Positions 1 to 12,839 of a stretch of 64,000 nt of DNA are shown piece after piece (position 1 is the stretch's first letter; each line of letters opens with the position of its first letter). Below the pieces are notes generated by a model, which did not search any database, was not told the origin of the DNA, and saw only the letters and a program-made list of their open reading frames with translations. The stretch is from Cyanoderma ruficeps. Its lineage: Eukaryota; Chordata; Aves; Passeriformes; Timaliidae. The stretch covers positions 11,215,191 through 11,279,190 of the forward strand of contig VZDJ01000346.1 in the NCBI GenBank assembly GCA_008694505.1, written 5' to 3'. Position numbers and translations under genes: made by a program.

Positions 1-3000
1 CAGGAGTTCTCCAGTGCTGTCAAGAGCTTAAAGGGGCAGATTGAGGAATGGTGTAGAGACATATGTGGAAAAGACAGAGAAGATGAACTAGGGGAATATT
101 AATTTTATATTATGTTTCTTTATGCCTTTCAGGTCATTAACATTTAGGGTCTGCCAATGCAGCTTGGGAGAGCCATTTATATTTATTGTTTGAAACTTCT
201 CAAAATTGTGTTATGAAGAGCATTTTTGGCTCTGTCAGGGTTATTTCTAACATGGGAGAAAAGTTAATTTCTTCCCAGAACCAAGTTATTATCATAATTT
301 GCTAGCATATGTCTATCATAACTATGTTTTTTCTTGGAATTCTTCCAGCAGGTAATTTTGGGAGACCATTTAAGACAGCCCTTTCTCTCTACTGCATAAT
401 GGGAGCATGGGGATTTTGATTACTATTACCCCCTTTTTAACTTTTCAACTGTTATTTTAAAAAGCGAGGCTTGGGTTTTTCATTCTTCCAATTCAGTTTT
501 CAGAGTGCAAAATGAAGGTCTGGCACTCCAGGGTGTATGTTAGCTACAGGATAATGTTTGTGGCAGAGAAGTATACAAGCAAGAAATGGCTTTTGTGGGT
601 GATTAAATACTGAAGTGAAGCTGAGGTGTTTGATAACCACAGAAGCTATTTATTGTGTGTATACTCCAGTGCCATGAACATTATTCCTATTATACAACAA
701 GACAAAAGAAGATTCAACAAACCATAACGAGAGAAAGATGAAGGGGGTTTTTGGTTGTTGCTTTTTTGTTTGATGGAAGTTTGAAGTTTGAAAGTTCTAA
801 TTAATTCTCTGTTTTCCCTAACATTTCCTTTCACGTCAAGGAGTGGCAGGGGAGGGGATTAAGGCCAAAAGACTGATTGGTCTGCAAATGGTAGTAGTAG
901 GGACCGAACTCCAAATAAATACGGTGAGTTATCATATGTTATCATCAAACAACAGTGCTCACTGTTTTGCTGGGACTCCAAGAAAGACCATGCTAATAGT
1001 ATTCATAAACCCCACTTCTTTATGTTGTGACAAATAAGCTTAGAAAAGAATCAAGTTTTATCAAGTATTAAAAACCCAAACAATATGATATATTAAGAAG
1101 ATAGTGGTAATATGCATCTTCTACATCTTCTATTAATCCTCACAGTAGCAGTGAGAGCTCAGGAAATACTGTGAGACCAGGCTCAAAAACACAATTTACA
1201 TTCTAAGCAGCAATTCTGTTTGCTTGTTCCCTGATTGTTTCCTGCTCTTTCTATCTAGTATTATGGCTGTTTGGGATGGCCCTCAGTGATCTCCACCAAG
1301 ACTCTATTCTCAGAGGGAACTGAAGAACCAATGAGCTTTGAATTAAAAAAAAAAAAAAATGGGAAAACATACCTGTCTCATTGTCATTACTTAAGAAGTT
1401 GCAATTCCTCTTTAAATCTCTTTAGTTGTTAAGAACAGCAGAAATGAAATGATGTGGCTAAAATGACCAACTAGCCCTTGGAAACCTTGAGCAGAGGAAA
1501 CCAGTCACAGCCAACCCCACCACTGGTCTTTGTAAATCTTGGTCATTAAACAATTATGAGCTGACAATGTATTTGTGAAGTGTGAACTCTGTTTGCAAAT
1601 GGCTAGCCCTAGATAGACAAAGCCTTCTTTGTCAAATCATGAGAAATAACGAAACCTTCTGTAGTCACAAGAACCCTGTGAGTAGCAGCTATTTTTGCAC
1701 CACTTCAGAGGTGGGGAATTCAGAGAGAAAAATGTTTTGCACCAACGGCAAAATATGAATTAACTTAAAGCAGTATTAATGGTGCTATGATTTTCTTTGC
1801 ACATCTCCTTACAGGAAATAATACAAATTCCATGGGAATATTTGTTACTTTAATGAATTAACATTAAATGACTTTTAAGGTTGGTAACAGCTGCTATCTG
1901 CCCATAGACATTCCTTCAGACCAGGCCATTTCTAAAATATTTTTTTAAGTCATTAAAATATTATCTGAGCATATTGTTGAGTACTTGCAGCTTTGAAAAG
2001 CACTGGATTGTCATCACTAGCTCACCTAGCAAGGGAGATTAAAGGGGGTTGCACCTGCCAGCCACAACACAGCAGCAGCACGTGGTCCTGCTGCCTCTTC
2101 TGCGGTCCCTCCCTGCCTCTGCTGCACTGGATGATGATGAAGGCAGGTTCCATAGCCCTCCACACCTTCCTGTTCATGCCCAGGAAATATTTCCTCAGTA
2201 TAAATATGTTAATTGTTGCAAACCAATTTTCCTCTCTTTTAACTCATCATTGTATGTGGCTTAACAGATCAGTGTCCTCTCCTGTGAGACTCAATACCCT
2301 ACCCAGCACATACTCTTATTTGGGTGATTGATTATTTTAAGTACCCTTGAAATGCATGCCAATTTTGTTCAAAAAGAATGTATTTTCTTATTATTGCTTG
2401 TGTCCATGTTTCATATTATTTACAGCATCTAAACATTTATATCTGTATAATTGTATATAAAAAAATTAAAATACACAAATGGAAATTTATTTTAATGCCT
2501 AATATAGCCACACAAAACAACAGTATGGACTCAATGATTCTTGCTGGGTTTTTTCAGGTACAAATTTCCATATGAATTATGGGATAATATTTCTGCTCTG
2601 GAGTGGAATGTGAGTACAGCTTTCTTTGTGGCATTCAGTGTTAATGTGCATATTTAAATGACAAATAAAGTTCTACTTATTCTAAATTATCTTGAATGAC
2701 TATAGGATATGAAAACGTACATTCAGATGTATCATTTAGAAGAGGATCTTCATTCTCCTATGATGTGACCTAATTTCAAAAAAATTGAGGCTGGGAGTTG
2801 TGCTCTCTTTGTTTTACACAGCAGATGTTAATGCCATTATCTACTTAATTTGAAAGCTGCACTGATTTCCACTGTTTCTTCCTCTGAGTGTCATTGCTGC
2901 ATAAAAAAATACTATCAAGTATAGCAAAGGTCATTTACAGTTATACCCAAAATGCTGGCCTGACCTTACAAGTAATAACCTATTTCTTTTAAATCATGTG

Positions 3001-4009
3001 AATGTGGATGGCTGTAATGTGACTATTGCATAAGGCTGGGTGGCATAATAGTATAACAGAACTGGGATTGTCATCAGAAAAAAAAACATTATAAGATTTC
3101 TCATGGCCTTACTGTCCCCTGGGTTATGCACATTCTTGAAGGCAAACTGACATGGGGAAAATAGCACTGGCCCATATTTTTGCATACTATTTTATTTCAG
3201 TAGTTTCAAGATCAAACCTGCTAGGTTTACAGGTCTTCTTCAGAATAAACTATGCTTGCCTCAGGTTTTAGGGATTTAACAGTATTGTGGTCTATGATCC
3301 AACAGTATCTCCTTTCCAAATTTTAAATATCTTTGTTGACACTTCTTTGATTCTCAGCATTTTTAATCTCATAAAACTCCTCAAACTCTACTTGCATCCT
3401 TTTTCAAATACAAGGTATTGCAAAATCTATTAATGCTTCTTTTTTATATTTCATTTCAACAGCCTAAAAATTCAGTTGCTTATTAAATGAATTGCAAAAT
3501 CAAACTCCTTTGGCTTGTGGTCTTCCATCAGGACCATCTAGTTTTGGGCTTTATCGGTATTAAGTTAAAGAGTCTGTAAGAAAAACATGGGATATGAACA
3601 GAATTGGCATTGATAATTCAGTGGGTGACATTCTCTTCTCTAAGTGCTACATATTCACTAAATCAAAATGCTGAAGGAGGGATGAGCTTTCAATTAAACA
3701 ATTTTTAGGTATGTGATTTTAAATAATTTCCCTATATTTGTGTTGGAAGAAACTCCTCTAAACCATTATACAGAAGTAGCATAACTGTATCAACAAGAAA
3801 AATACATGACAGATCATTAAGCAAGTACAATAGATGGTGCAAATAGTAATTTGGAGTACCAATAAAAACTTTTTCAGCAACATGAAGACATTGGTTACTG
3901 GATGAACTTATGGGCTGTTGCAGGTGGATGTTGAAAATTTTGTACTCTCTAGTATAGGCTCTGCAGAAATATTATAGACCCTATAGACCCTATTATAATA
4001 GGTCATGTA
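1..4009. other. Unique AT-rich non-coding DNA
   Basis: No gene or interspersed repeat was recognised here. The stretch holds an A15 run at 1345-1359, a short GC-richer patch at about 2050-2160 of unknown origin, and a 14-bp perfect palindrome at 3989-4002 just before the first CR1 junction. Open frames are short, such as 112 codons from 1993, and none has a recognisable domain. One small exon-like segment at 2558-2609 is discussed in the findings. Distant or very old repeats would be missed by eye. Confidence 0.6.
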
Positions 4010-4810
4010 GAGAGACCTTGACAAATCAGAGGGATGGGTGATCACCAGCTGTATGAGGTTTAACAAATACGAGTGATGGATTCTGCAGCTGGGATGGGGC
4101 AACCCTGGATGTATGGACAGACTGGACAATGAGGCTGAAGAGCAGCATTGTGGAAAGGGACCTGGGGACCCTGGTTAATGGAAAATGGAGTTTGTGTCAG
4201 CAGTGCCCTGGCAGCCAGGAGGGCCAACCCTGTCCTGGGGGACATCAGGCCCAGCATCACCAGCCATGCAAGGGAGGGGATTGTCCTGCTCTGCTCTGCA
4301 CTGAGGCAGCCCCACCTTGAGTACTGGGGGCAATTTTGGGTGCCACAATATAAGAAGAATATTAAGCAATTAGAGAGCTCCAAAGGAGACCAACAAAGAC
4401 AGTGAAGATACGAGGTGTGGCTGATGTCTCCTGGTTTATTCAGCCTGGAGGAGATTGAGAGTTTTCTCAGTCCAGAGATTCCTCATGAGTAAGAGATTTA
4501 CAAGCAGGTACTGATCTTTCTTTCTGATACCCATTGACAGGACCCAAGGGAATGGCCTGAAATTGTGTCAGGGGAGCTGTAGGTTGGATATCAGGAAAAG
4601 GTTCTTCACCCAGAGGGTGGCTGGGCACTGGAAGAGCTCCCCAGGGAAGTGGTCACAGCATCAGCCTGACAGAGCTCAAGAAATGTTTGGACAATGCTCT
4701 CAGACACATGGTGTGGTTCTTGGGGATGGTCCTGTGCAACGCCATGAGCTGGACTTCAATGATCCCATGGGTGCCTTCCAGCTCAGGATATCCCATGAAT
4801 ATTTTGTGAG
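4010..4810 (+). mobile_element. CR1 LINE fragment, 3' part of ORF2 plus 3' UTR
   Basis: This is a 5'-truncated CR1 non-LTR retrotransposon in sense orientation. Diagnostic CR1 phrases follow in order: the connection region encoding a MKFNK-like motif (about 4040-4065), the stretch read in CR1 as repeated Ala/Ser-rich residues with loss of Cys-Ile-Lys-Arg (about 4195-4260), the heavily conserved 'GGGGATTGTCCTGCTCTGCT' segment (about 4275-4295), a LDIRKRFFTQRV-like motif near 4590, and the family 3' UTR. The tail near 4790-4810 is a degraded form of the usual ATTCTATG repeats. Several frameshifts and stops break the frame. It belongs to the same group as the copy at 15843-16519. The 5' boundary is approximate; the identity is secure. 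Confidence 0.88.
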
Positions 4811-5084
4811 AGGATTACTGTGCACTATGCAATGTAGCTAAAAGCTCACAAATACTGGAAAAGAAGGAAAGCATGTCTGCTAGAGATTATCTGGAATTAT
4901 TTTTGCCATGTACACAGAATTCACAGTGATGTCAGATCTGAAAGATAAAATCTGATGTTAATTGAAGTAATTTCTAATAGATGAAAATTGCTTTTATTTT
5001 CTTACAGAATCATGTGCTGGGATTTCCTATAATTGTTTACGCTCTAGCTTGAAAGTTGCAAAAATGCCACCTAAATTTAAACAA
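4811..5084. other. Spacer between two CR1 insertions
   Basis: This AT-rich stretch separates two CR1 copies. Because the left copy has its own tail and the right copy is of a different CR1 group, the spacer is target DNA and not internal CR1 sequence. A good pyrimidine tract and AG lie at about 4994-5007, but no supported exon follows. Confidence 0.55.
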
Positions 5085-5433
5085 AGGTGCAAGATGGCAT
5101 TCACTCTCTATAACTTCCTGAAGGGTAGTTGTAGACAGCTGGGAGTTGGTCTCTTTCTCCAGGCAGCAACTGATAGAACGAGAGGACACAGTCTTAAGCT
5201 GCGTCAGGGGAAATACAGGTTGGATATTAGGAGGAAGTTTTTCACTGAAAGAGTAATTAAATACTGGAATAGTCTGCCCGGGGAGGTGGTGGAGTCACCA
5301 TCCCTGGATGTGTTTAAAAAGAGACTGGACGTGGCACTGGTTGCCATGATCTAGTTGAGGTGTTAGGGCTGGGTTGGACTCGATGATCTTGAAGGTCTCT
5401 TCCAACCTACACATTCTGTGATTCTGTGATTAG
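5085..5433 (+). mobile_element. CR1 LINE 3' end, well-preserved ORF2 C-terminus and tail
   Basis: This short, sense-strand CR1 copy is one of the better-preserved in the window. An open frame running to the stop at 5352-5354 encodes the end of CR1 ORF2: the motifs YNFLKGSCRQLGVGLF, RLDIRRKFFTERV, YWNSLPGEVVESPSL and FKKRLDVALVAMI appear in the normal order. A 3' UTR follows with the standard 'GGACTCGATGATCTTGAAGG' type phrase and two tail octamers of the ATTCTGTG type (about 5414-5431). Only the last ~85 codons of ORF2 are present, so it is a heavily 5'-truncated dead copy. The 5' limit is uncertain, and the frame happens to stay open upstream to 5049. Confidence 0.92.
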
Positions 5434-7908
5434 GAGAGGAGGAGATCATGTGTTGTTTTAATATATTTGGATTATATGATAAATAAAGGCAAAGAAAGCT
5501 TGTTGTCTCTGAGCTGAAAACTGCATAACTCTACAGCAAAACAGATCCCTTCATTTCTCATTTCCATTTATCATCATATTACTCAATGTCCCTACAACAA
5601 TGCTTTGTTATGCCAAAATTTTTACTGTAATAAAGATCAAAGATTACTTTACATCTGTGAATTTTTTTTCCTATACATGTTCTTAGCTTTGGGATACATA
5701 TAAGAAACTAAATATGGAAAAAGCCTTCCAAGAATATAGCTATCATGAAAAAAATCCAAAATAATCAAAGAAATTAGTAGGTACTTAAGCCACGCGGTCA
5801 AGATTGGTCTTAAGATCATTCCAAACATTTGAAAATGTCATGAGAAAACATTTTCATTTTAAGGAGAAGTATTTTTATTCTTTTTTTTTGGGGGGGGGGA
5901 AATCTTACATGGTCTTGAGAGAAACTTTTCTAGGAAGAGCAAACCTTAGAGCATCTTTACTGAACAGAAAATAGCACAGTTCATGTCTCAGCTGTTCAGT
6001 GACATTCCTGAATCCAGACATTTTGGCAACCACACAGTATGCAAACAAACATAAACTTTGTAAACACATGATTAGACAGGACACTTCCAGGATCCCATAT
6101 TTAGGGTGGTCATAAGATACTCAAACAAAGAATTAATGCATTTGTATATCCAATCCCCTTAGAGACAGATTATGAAATTTTCACAGATAAACCCTCCAAA
6201 AAGGATTCATGGTGAAACACTATCCATAGCATTAGAAATATGTACCAAAGCCATTCTTAGCAAACACTCCAATATATAATTTTCCAATAGAGCCACCCTT
6301 ACTCTCCATAATACTTCTACTCTTTCAGACAATAGACTTTGCTCCATCTTACAGATGAAAAAGAAGAAAAGATAGAAGACATCCTAGTGGTGTTGTCTCT
6401 ATATTAGCACACTGCCTTTGTCGATTTAAAGACTAGAAATTTGAAGTATGCAGAAAAGACCTGTAATCAGAAAAAACCCATAGAGAATAGGGCCAGAATT
6501 TTGAATGCAATTTAGAAAAATCATATGTTCATTTAAATTAAATACTTCATTGTTTCTTAAATCTATTTTGCTATAAAGTAGACTTTTGTTTCAAATTTAA
6601 ATCAAATTTAATATCAGTACAAAATTACACCTGAAAATAACATAAAAATAGTTGAAGTAAGAAAAAAATTCTTCAGGTGTACCGAAGCAAATTTTTAGTT
6701 TTAATTACATCCAAAGCTAAAAGAAAGATCATTTACTTGTAAGGTTCTGTAGAAGAGGAAAAATTGCAAAAATATGACTACCATTTTGTTAAGAGAAGGG
6801 TTAATTTTATTATAAAAGAGAAGCTAAAGAGCACCTAACCAAATCACTATATTGTTTTAAAAAATGAATTAAACTATCCTTTTATGCTACACATAAAATT
6901 TTACTGGACATAGGGTTTTTTTCGTCTCATGACAGTACAAAACAACAGTTGTTCAGGCAAGCCATACGCAAGGATCCATATGAAGCAAATAATAAAAGCC
7001 TGAGTCCTTTGTGATGAGACATCACTTGTTGGTGATGTCATTATACAAAAAGAATTACAAGAAGAAAAGAAACATCATGTTGCTTGATACCATGTACCAA
7101 TCTGTGGAATTATGGAACAGCAGAGGCTTCTCCCAGTCAAGTCTTCATGTCACTTGCTTTGTTCAAATGTTCAGTGTGCCTAGCAATTACATGAAAAACT
7201 GTTACATGCTTTGCAATATCATGTAGAGTTCAGTAAACAAATGTTACCTTTTCTGAAGATAAAATACGTTTGGTGTCACTTAATTCAAATTCAGATAACT
7301 TGAAAGAGAATTGTAGTGGGACAGTCCTGAAAGAAGTAGCCTGGATCACTTACTCCAGTTCACTACAATCATACATTTTATTTCTTTTTTTTTCACTGTA
7401 TTTCTTTTATTTCAGCCTTTACCAGATTCATTACATTAAGCAGATATAACATAAAGGATCATGTTTATCATACATTGTTAGGGTCTGTAAAGTAAATTTA
7501 TGTAAAACTTCTCTAATATGCTCATGGGGAGAAAAACAAATGGCTGTTGTTGAAGTTCCAGGCAGAAGCAAATTTAAATAATATTCAGTCTTAGCAGAGG
7601 TAGGAATGATAGCATATGCTCAAGAGAAAAGAAGAAAATCCCCTTCTGTTGCTTTTTTTACCCAATCCCTTAAGAGAGGTACTGGAATAATATAGGCTAG
7701 ATCTGTTTGGAGGGTAAAGTCCATGACAGAGGCAGATTCGGTTTTGATGTTATTCTATATATTTTTTGAAAAGAAACTTTAAATGATTGAGGCATAAGGG
7801 GAAGAAATTTCTGAGGTCTTTCCAGCCAGTGCTCTTCTCAGAAAGCTTTTTTTCATTGTCTTTCCCTTATGGTCATGCTTCAAGTGTTTCTATAGGTGTC
7901 CTTGCTCC

Positions 7909-7923
7909 CAGCAGCAGCAGCAG
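7909..7923 (+). repeat. (CAG)5 trinucleotide run
   Basis: Five consecutive CAG units lie in a locally GC-richer segment of otherwise AT-rich DNA. They are not in a supported coding frame. This is a short microsatellite seed. Confidence 0.85.
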
Positions 7924-10900
7924 CTCCCTGAGGCCTTGGTGGTCCCCTCCCAGGCCCACGGACATCTGGGTTTGCCCACATCCTCCAGGTACATCACTCA
8001 CTTCCTTCTGGTGGTGTCAGTGACCCATGGGTTTGACAATGGTCTATTTGTTGTTCTTAGGAAGGGCTCAGGAGACCAACTGACCCAGCTTAATTAGTTT
8101 ATTGATTAGTACCATAAAGTCCATAACCAATTAGTGAGAGTAAAGTTATTAATGTCCAGTTCTGCAATAGTTTACTGTGGGGATGCAGCCATGCAGCAGA
8201 ACAAAACAAACACAAGATACACCTCATCATAGCCCCATGTATATCCTCATTCTTCCCCAGACCACATGAGAAAACCTTCTGTCCCCATTTTCCCTAACAC
8301 AGAGAGGATAACATAGTATTCTGGGTTTATTTTGTCTTGCTACTATTACAAAAGAAATAACTGACCCTTGTAGCCCCTTGTAGAGAGATTACAGCGCTTT
8401 AACTGTTAAAAAAAAAAAGACTGCTGTGGAATGGAGTGTAGCAGGAATGCAAAACATTTTGAGGATGTAAAACTGAGTAGCAAGACTATGGATAACAGGG
8501 CAATAGATCCTATTCAATATCTTTCTGAATGAGATTTAGTAGTATATATCATAGAAATAGGTTTTCTATATTGTGAAATTCATAGTCATATGCTAATGCT
8601 TTTGTGGGAAAATAAGCATGGTGTTTTACAACAGTAGTTAAAGTTAAAGAAGGAATTACAGAATACAGCCAGGATGCAGTGATCATTTGTGCACAGAATT
8701 TGTGCTCTGATTGCAAGCAGGTTGTTCTTTCTCTAATACAGGGGAAAAAGCCCTATGCTGTAAACGTTATATTATTTCATGTTTTGAGGTGTTGTGTTTG
8801 GGCCATTAGGCACATCTTCACAAAGGAAATCTTTTATTCCTTTAATATGATTGCAAATAGGTGGAGGTATCAACATGTACAATTAAAGAACTGTGTTAAA
8901 CAGGATGAACTAACATGATTCTTTCTAACAAAACCCAACAGGAGCAACAGAAATTCATCTGCATTGGAATATGATTGATTATGATCAGAATCTGTAAGGC
9001 ACATCATTAAATTCAGTCCTCAGTTTACAATAGTAGAGAGATTTCTTGTTCCGTTTCCAGGAGCCAGCTTATTATATCTCCTTATTACAGTTTTTCTCTC
9101 AAAACTTTTTTGATCATTACATTTTATAAGGATTACTCTGTGACATTCAGTTTAGGGAAATAAAACAATTTCTTTCTATTCTGGCTTTGTAACTTTACTG
9201 AGATTTGATTATAAACATTTTGATAGTAGTATCATATTTTACAGCATACCTCATTGTTCTTAAGAGGTAAGTAAATCTGAAGTAGCATTATATAAGCAAG
9301 GACTTTGTTCTCAGCAAAACAGACAGAAGGGGTACTGCATTTGAAAGGGCTTTAGCAACTCTTTTGGTGCTGAAAACAGATACATTGAAATTAGCTTGTT
9401 GAAAGTAAGTTAATTATCCAGTTTCATTGAAGAAAATTGATTCACAGAGGAAAGGCAGTGCAGGGGGTTCATTACTGCAGTATTTCTTGCATGAGTTCAT
9501 TGATGCCCTGCTCTCATGTTGTGAGTTGAAGTCTCAGCCTGAGATGCTAATTCATGATGATACTGCAGTGCAGCTCAATTCTGAATGTGTGTTGTAGTGC
9601 TGTGCTAATGGTTCATGCTTTCTCATGATAGAGCAGCTGTGCTCCAGAGAAGGGTTTCAAAACATGACCATAAGTGGGCCCATATCATTCCTAGCTTGGA
9701 TTATTCAGTGACATACAAAGAACACGAAAAAGCTGGTATATTTTGCTGTATTTTTCCAGAAAATGAGATTGCACCTTGTGCAAAACCCGAGGAATCATTA
9801 AACAGAGAAGGATGAAATAGTAAACTCTGATAAAGGAATAAATAGCAAAAAAAATCTTGTGGAAATCACATGTTTGACCCTTTGTAAACAGAGGAGAACA
9901 ATTTGTCAGGGGAACCAATGCTCTCTTCAGTCCATACAATTGCTTGTTGGAATGGAAATTTATTATAAAAGTGGTAGAACTGCTTTTTTTTCTCTTTTTT
10001 TCTGAGGTCTTCCTAGAAATTTGCAGGTGATGAGAGAAGCCTTCATTCTAATAAAAGAATAGGCCAGCTTACTGATTGGAGAAAATTACATGAAGTTTTT
10101 TAATCAAAGTCTCTGTGGTCTGCTGTCTGATTTTCTAGGCCAGATGTCAAATGTTTTTCACTGATGTCGATGTTGAAGTAATCACTAAGCCAATTCCAAG
10201 AATGAGTAAGTGAGACTGTAATAACATTTCATTTCAGTATTACATAAGCTTTTTTTCCCAGCTATGAACAAAGTAACAGGACCCCTCTGATTCAATATAA
10301 TTACACAAACTATTACTTCGAAATTTGTGAGACAGTTTTATGTGTGGGCAATTGCTCTATACATATATATGGGAAGTTTCAGTACAAAATGCAAAAACAC
10401 ATTTACAAAGTTTTATATTTTTAAACATTTACATTTAATTTAAAACATAATTACATTTTTCATATTTAATCTATTTTATTAAGTTTATCTTTGCTGCTAC
10501 AGTATTAACCAGTAATTTAAAAGGCAAGAATTTTCTAGAAAAAAGACTTTTCAAACTGAAAATAGGTAGAGAAAGAACTAGCTGGCTCAACAGATGATGT
10601 ACCTTAGTGAGTGAATGTCAGCTGAATGTTGTGGGACTGTGGCATCAGATTAAATGTTTTACACTTTTTGTGTGAAGTATAGTCGAAGTTACTCATAGTT
10701 ATGTAGAGAATTAGTCTAGTAGAACTAACTCAAAACTTAAGAAATGCATTGTCTATAGCTCTTTCAAGAAGAAAGTGGTGATATAATGAAACAAATGTCA
10801 GAGATAAGTAGAGAAAAAAAGCAAATCTAACTAATCTGAAACTATATACAATGCTTAGAGGAATATTACCCCATGGGAAATAAATTAATTAGTGGGTAAA

Positions 10901-12810
10901 TTTATATGGGTAATTATTAATACAAAGCTACTCAGGTGGTACACTGACCCTTAGTAGAAACTAAGAAAATGTTAACATTGCCTCTTCCACCACAATTCAT
11001 GTCTTTATTGGAAAGATATTTTGGTTATATATCTTCTGCTTTATCCACTGCATACTTGGTGAGCGGCTATCCAATTTGCTGTCCATTCATTGGCGAAGAG
11101 CTGCCTTGTTTCATCTTCTTTCATGAGCTTTGCTATGGTGCTTGCTACTACAGTTCCATAAGCAGTGACAACATGAAGTTTTCAGACTGCTTTTCTGAGA
11201 AAGAGCATCATTTATGCTCATTTTGCAGAAGAGGAGTATTTGCAGAAACCATGAAAAGATTGACACAAATATGTGTTACTGTTTTCTGGCACCCATCCAG
11301 GATTGTTTTTTAGAATCTTTCACCTCAGAGTTCACTTTTTTCAAAGATCGTCTTGGTCCCTACATGCAGTTGGGAAGTTATTTGCAATGTCTGTGATTTC
11401 AGCTCATGCTTCCTGTATATAAAGCATGTGTACACACAGAGTATGTGTAGAGCCCAAAGTCTCATGGGACAGACAGAGTCCAGCTCCTCTTGCTGGGCAC
11501 ACAGGGCAGACAGGACTCCAAAGCCTGCAGCCCAGGCATCCCTACTGGCTCCAGCTGTAAAACTGCCCCTCTCAAGAGCCTGTGATCTGATCCAACTTAA
11601 CTCGGCAATTAATTTAGGCAAGACAGAAAGACCCATTTCAAACATGAGGGCACTAGATCTTTTAAGAAAAGGTCACTAGAACAATTTAATGGGGCTTGAG
11701 AGCCCTTGAAGAGATACCATGTGCTTTCTCTAAAATAACGTTGGAATCCCTTTTGACGCATATTTCCTAATTTTATTCAGTCTGAGAGAGCTACACAGAA
11801 GGAAAACTCACATTTCAAAACCCCAGTTTAAAGGCCGAGAAATATGTCAGAAAGTGAAAACAGAATATTAAAATGGGAAGCATCATACAAGATTCAAAAC
11901 AAGAAGTACTACCAGTCCTATCCCCAGAAACAGGCAGAATATAAACAATTTGGAGAAATATTCCAACAGCATAAACTCTTTAAAAATATAAGAGCTTTTA
12001 GCTTAGTCACAGTGATCCCCAGGGACAATTCTCTGTCCTGCAATCCTGACTTAGTCTACCAAGTACCTCAGAGGACAGTGCATGCAAGATTGAATATATA
12101 GTGAATAAGTAGATCAGTTAGAAAAGTTAACATTTCATTCATAAGCTCAGACATGATCTTCTACTATAAACCTATGCCATAATATAAAAATTTTCCCATA
12201 AAGTGAGCAGCTTTGAGCTTAAGACACAGGCTGAGAGCTCCAGCATTCAGTGATACCTTTCTGCTTTATCAAGCAGAACCATTTTCATGTGTTACCTGTA
12301 CGGCAAGGACCAAAAATCTGCAGTGATTGAGATAGTCCACTGCCACTTTGATAGTGTAATGCTGAATTAAATGAAAAACTTGGAGACTAGGTACTACTGC
12401 ATAAAACAACAGCTCTCCAGAACTGCCTCATGCAAAAAATTTCCATGTGCAGAGGAACACATGTAGCATCTCAGTACTCTAAAGTGTTGGTATGCAGACA
12501 TCATAAATGTTTGCTTACAGCTTGTGCCCTATATGAGAATTATAATAATCAAGACTACTCTTTCAGATTGGGAAAAAAAAAGGAAAAATTAGTATCACAG
12601 CTAAAACTGTTGAGAATAATAATGTTTTATTGCAGGACATGGGTCTGATTCATTTATGTGTACTTCATGACAAAGAACCTGTTCCCTTTAAGGTTTATAA
12701 AAAGTGGCTCATTGAACTGTCTAGCATTGTCAAAGAGAAGTTCTCTAAGCAAGACATCTTGGAAATCATACCTAGTGTAACTGTCTAGACCATGTAAAAA
12801 ATTCCCTTCA

Positions 12811-12839
12811 ATAAATAATGAATATTTTTCATTATTTAT
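12811..12839. repeat. Perfect inverted repeat, 12-bp arms
   Basis: The arm ATAAATAATGAA at 12811-12822 is exactly complementary to 12828-12839, with a 5-base loop. All but two pairs are A-T, so a chance origin is plausible. Confidence 0.85.

Noticed and set aside
4010..5433. The two neighbouring + strand CR1 pieces considered as one element split by an insertion.
   Set aside because: The first piece has its own 3' UTR and degraded tail, and the second overlaps the same part of ORF2 with different group-specific sequence, so they are separate insertions.
8050..8310. Possible old LTR or repeat remnant with a TTTATTGA word resembling a reversed polyadenylation signal.
   Set aside because: No inverted termini, TATA box or second diagnostic element was found; a single word is not enough.
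10969..11313. 114-codon open frame on the + strand.
   Set aside because: No recognisable motif, promoter or splice context; its length is within chance expectation for 64 kb of AT-rich DNA in six frames.
11325..11679. Overlapping open frames of 106-108 codons on opposite strands.
   Set aside because: Mutually overlapping frames in a GC-richer patch, where stops are rarer; no domain on either strand.
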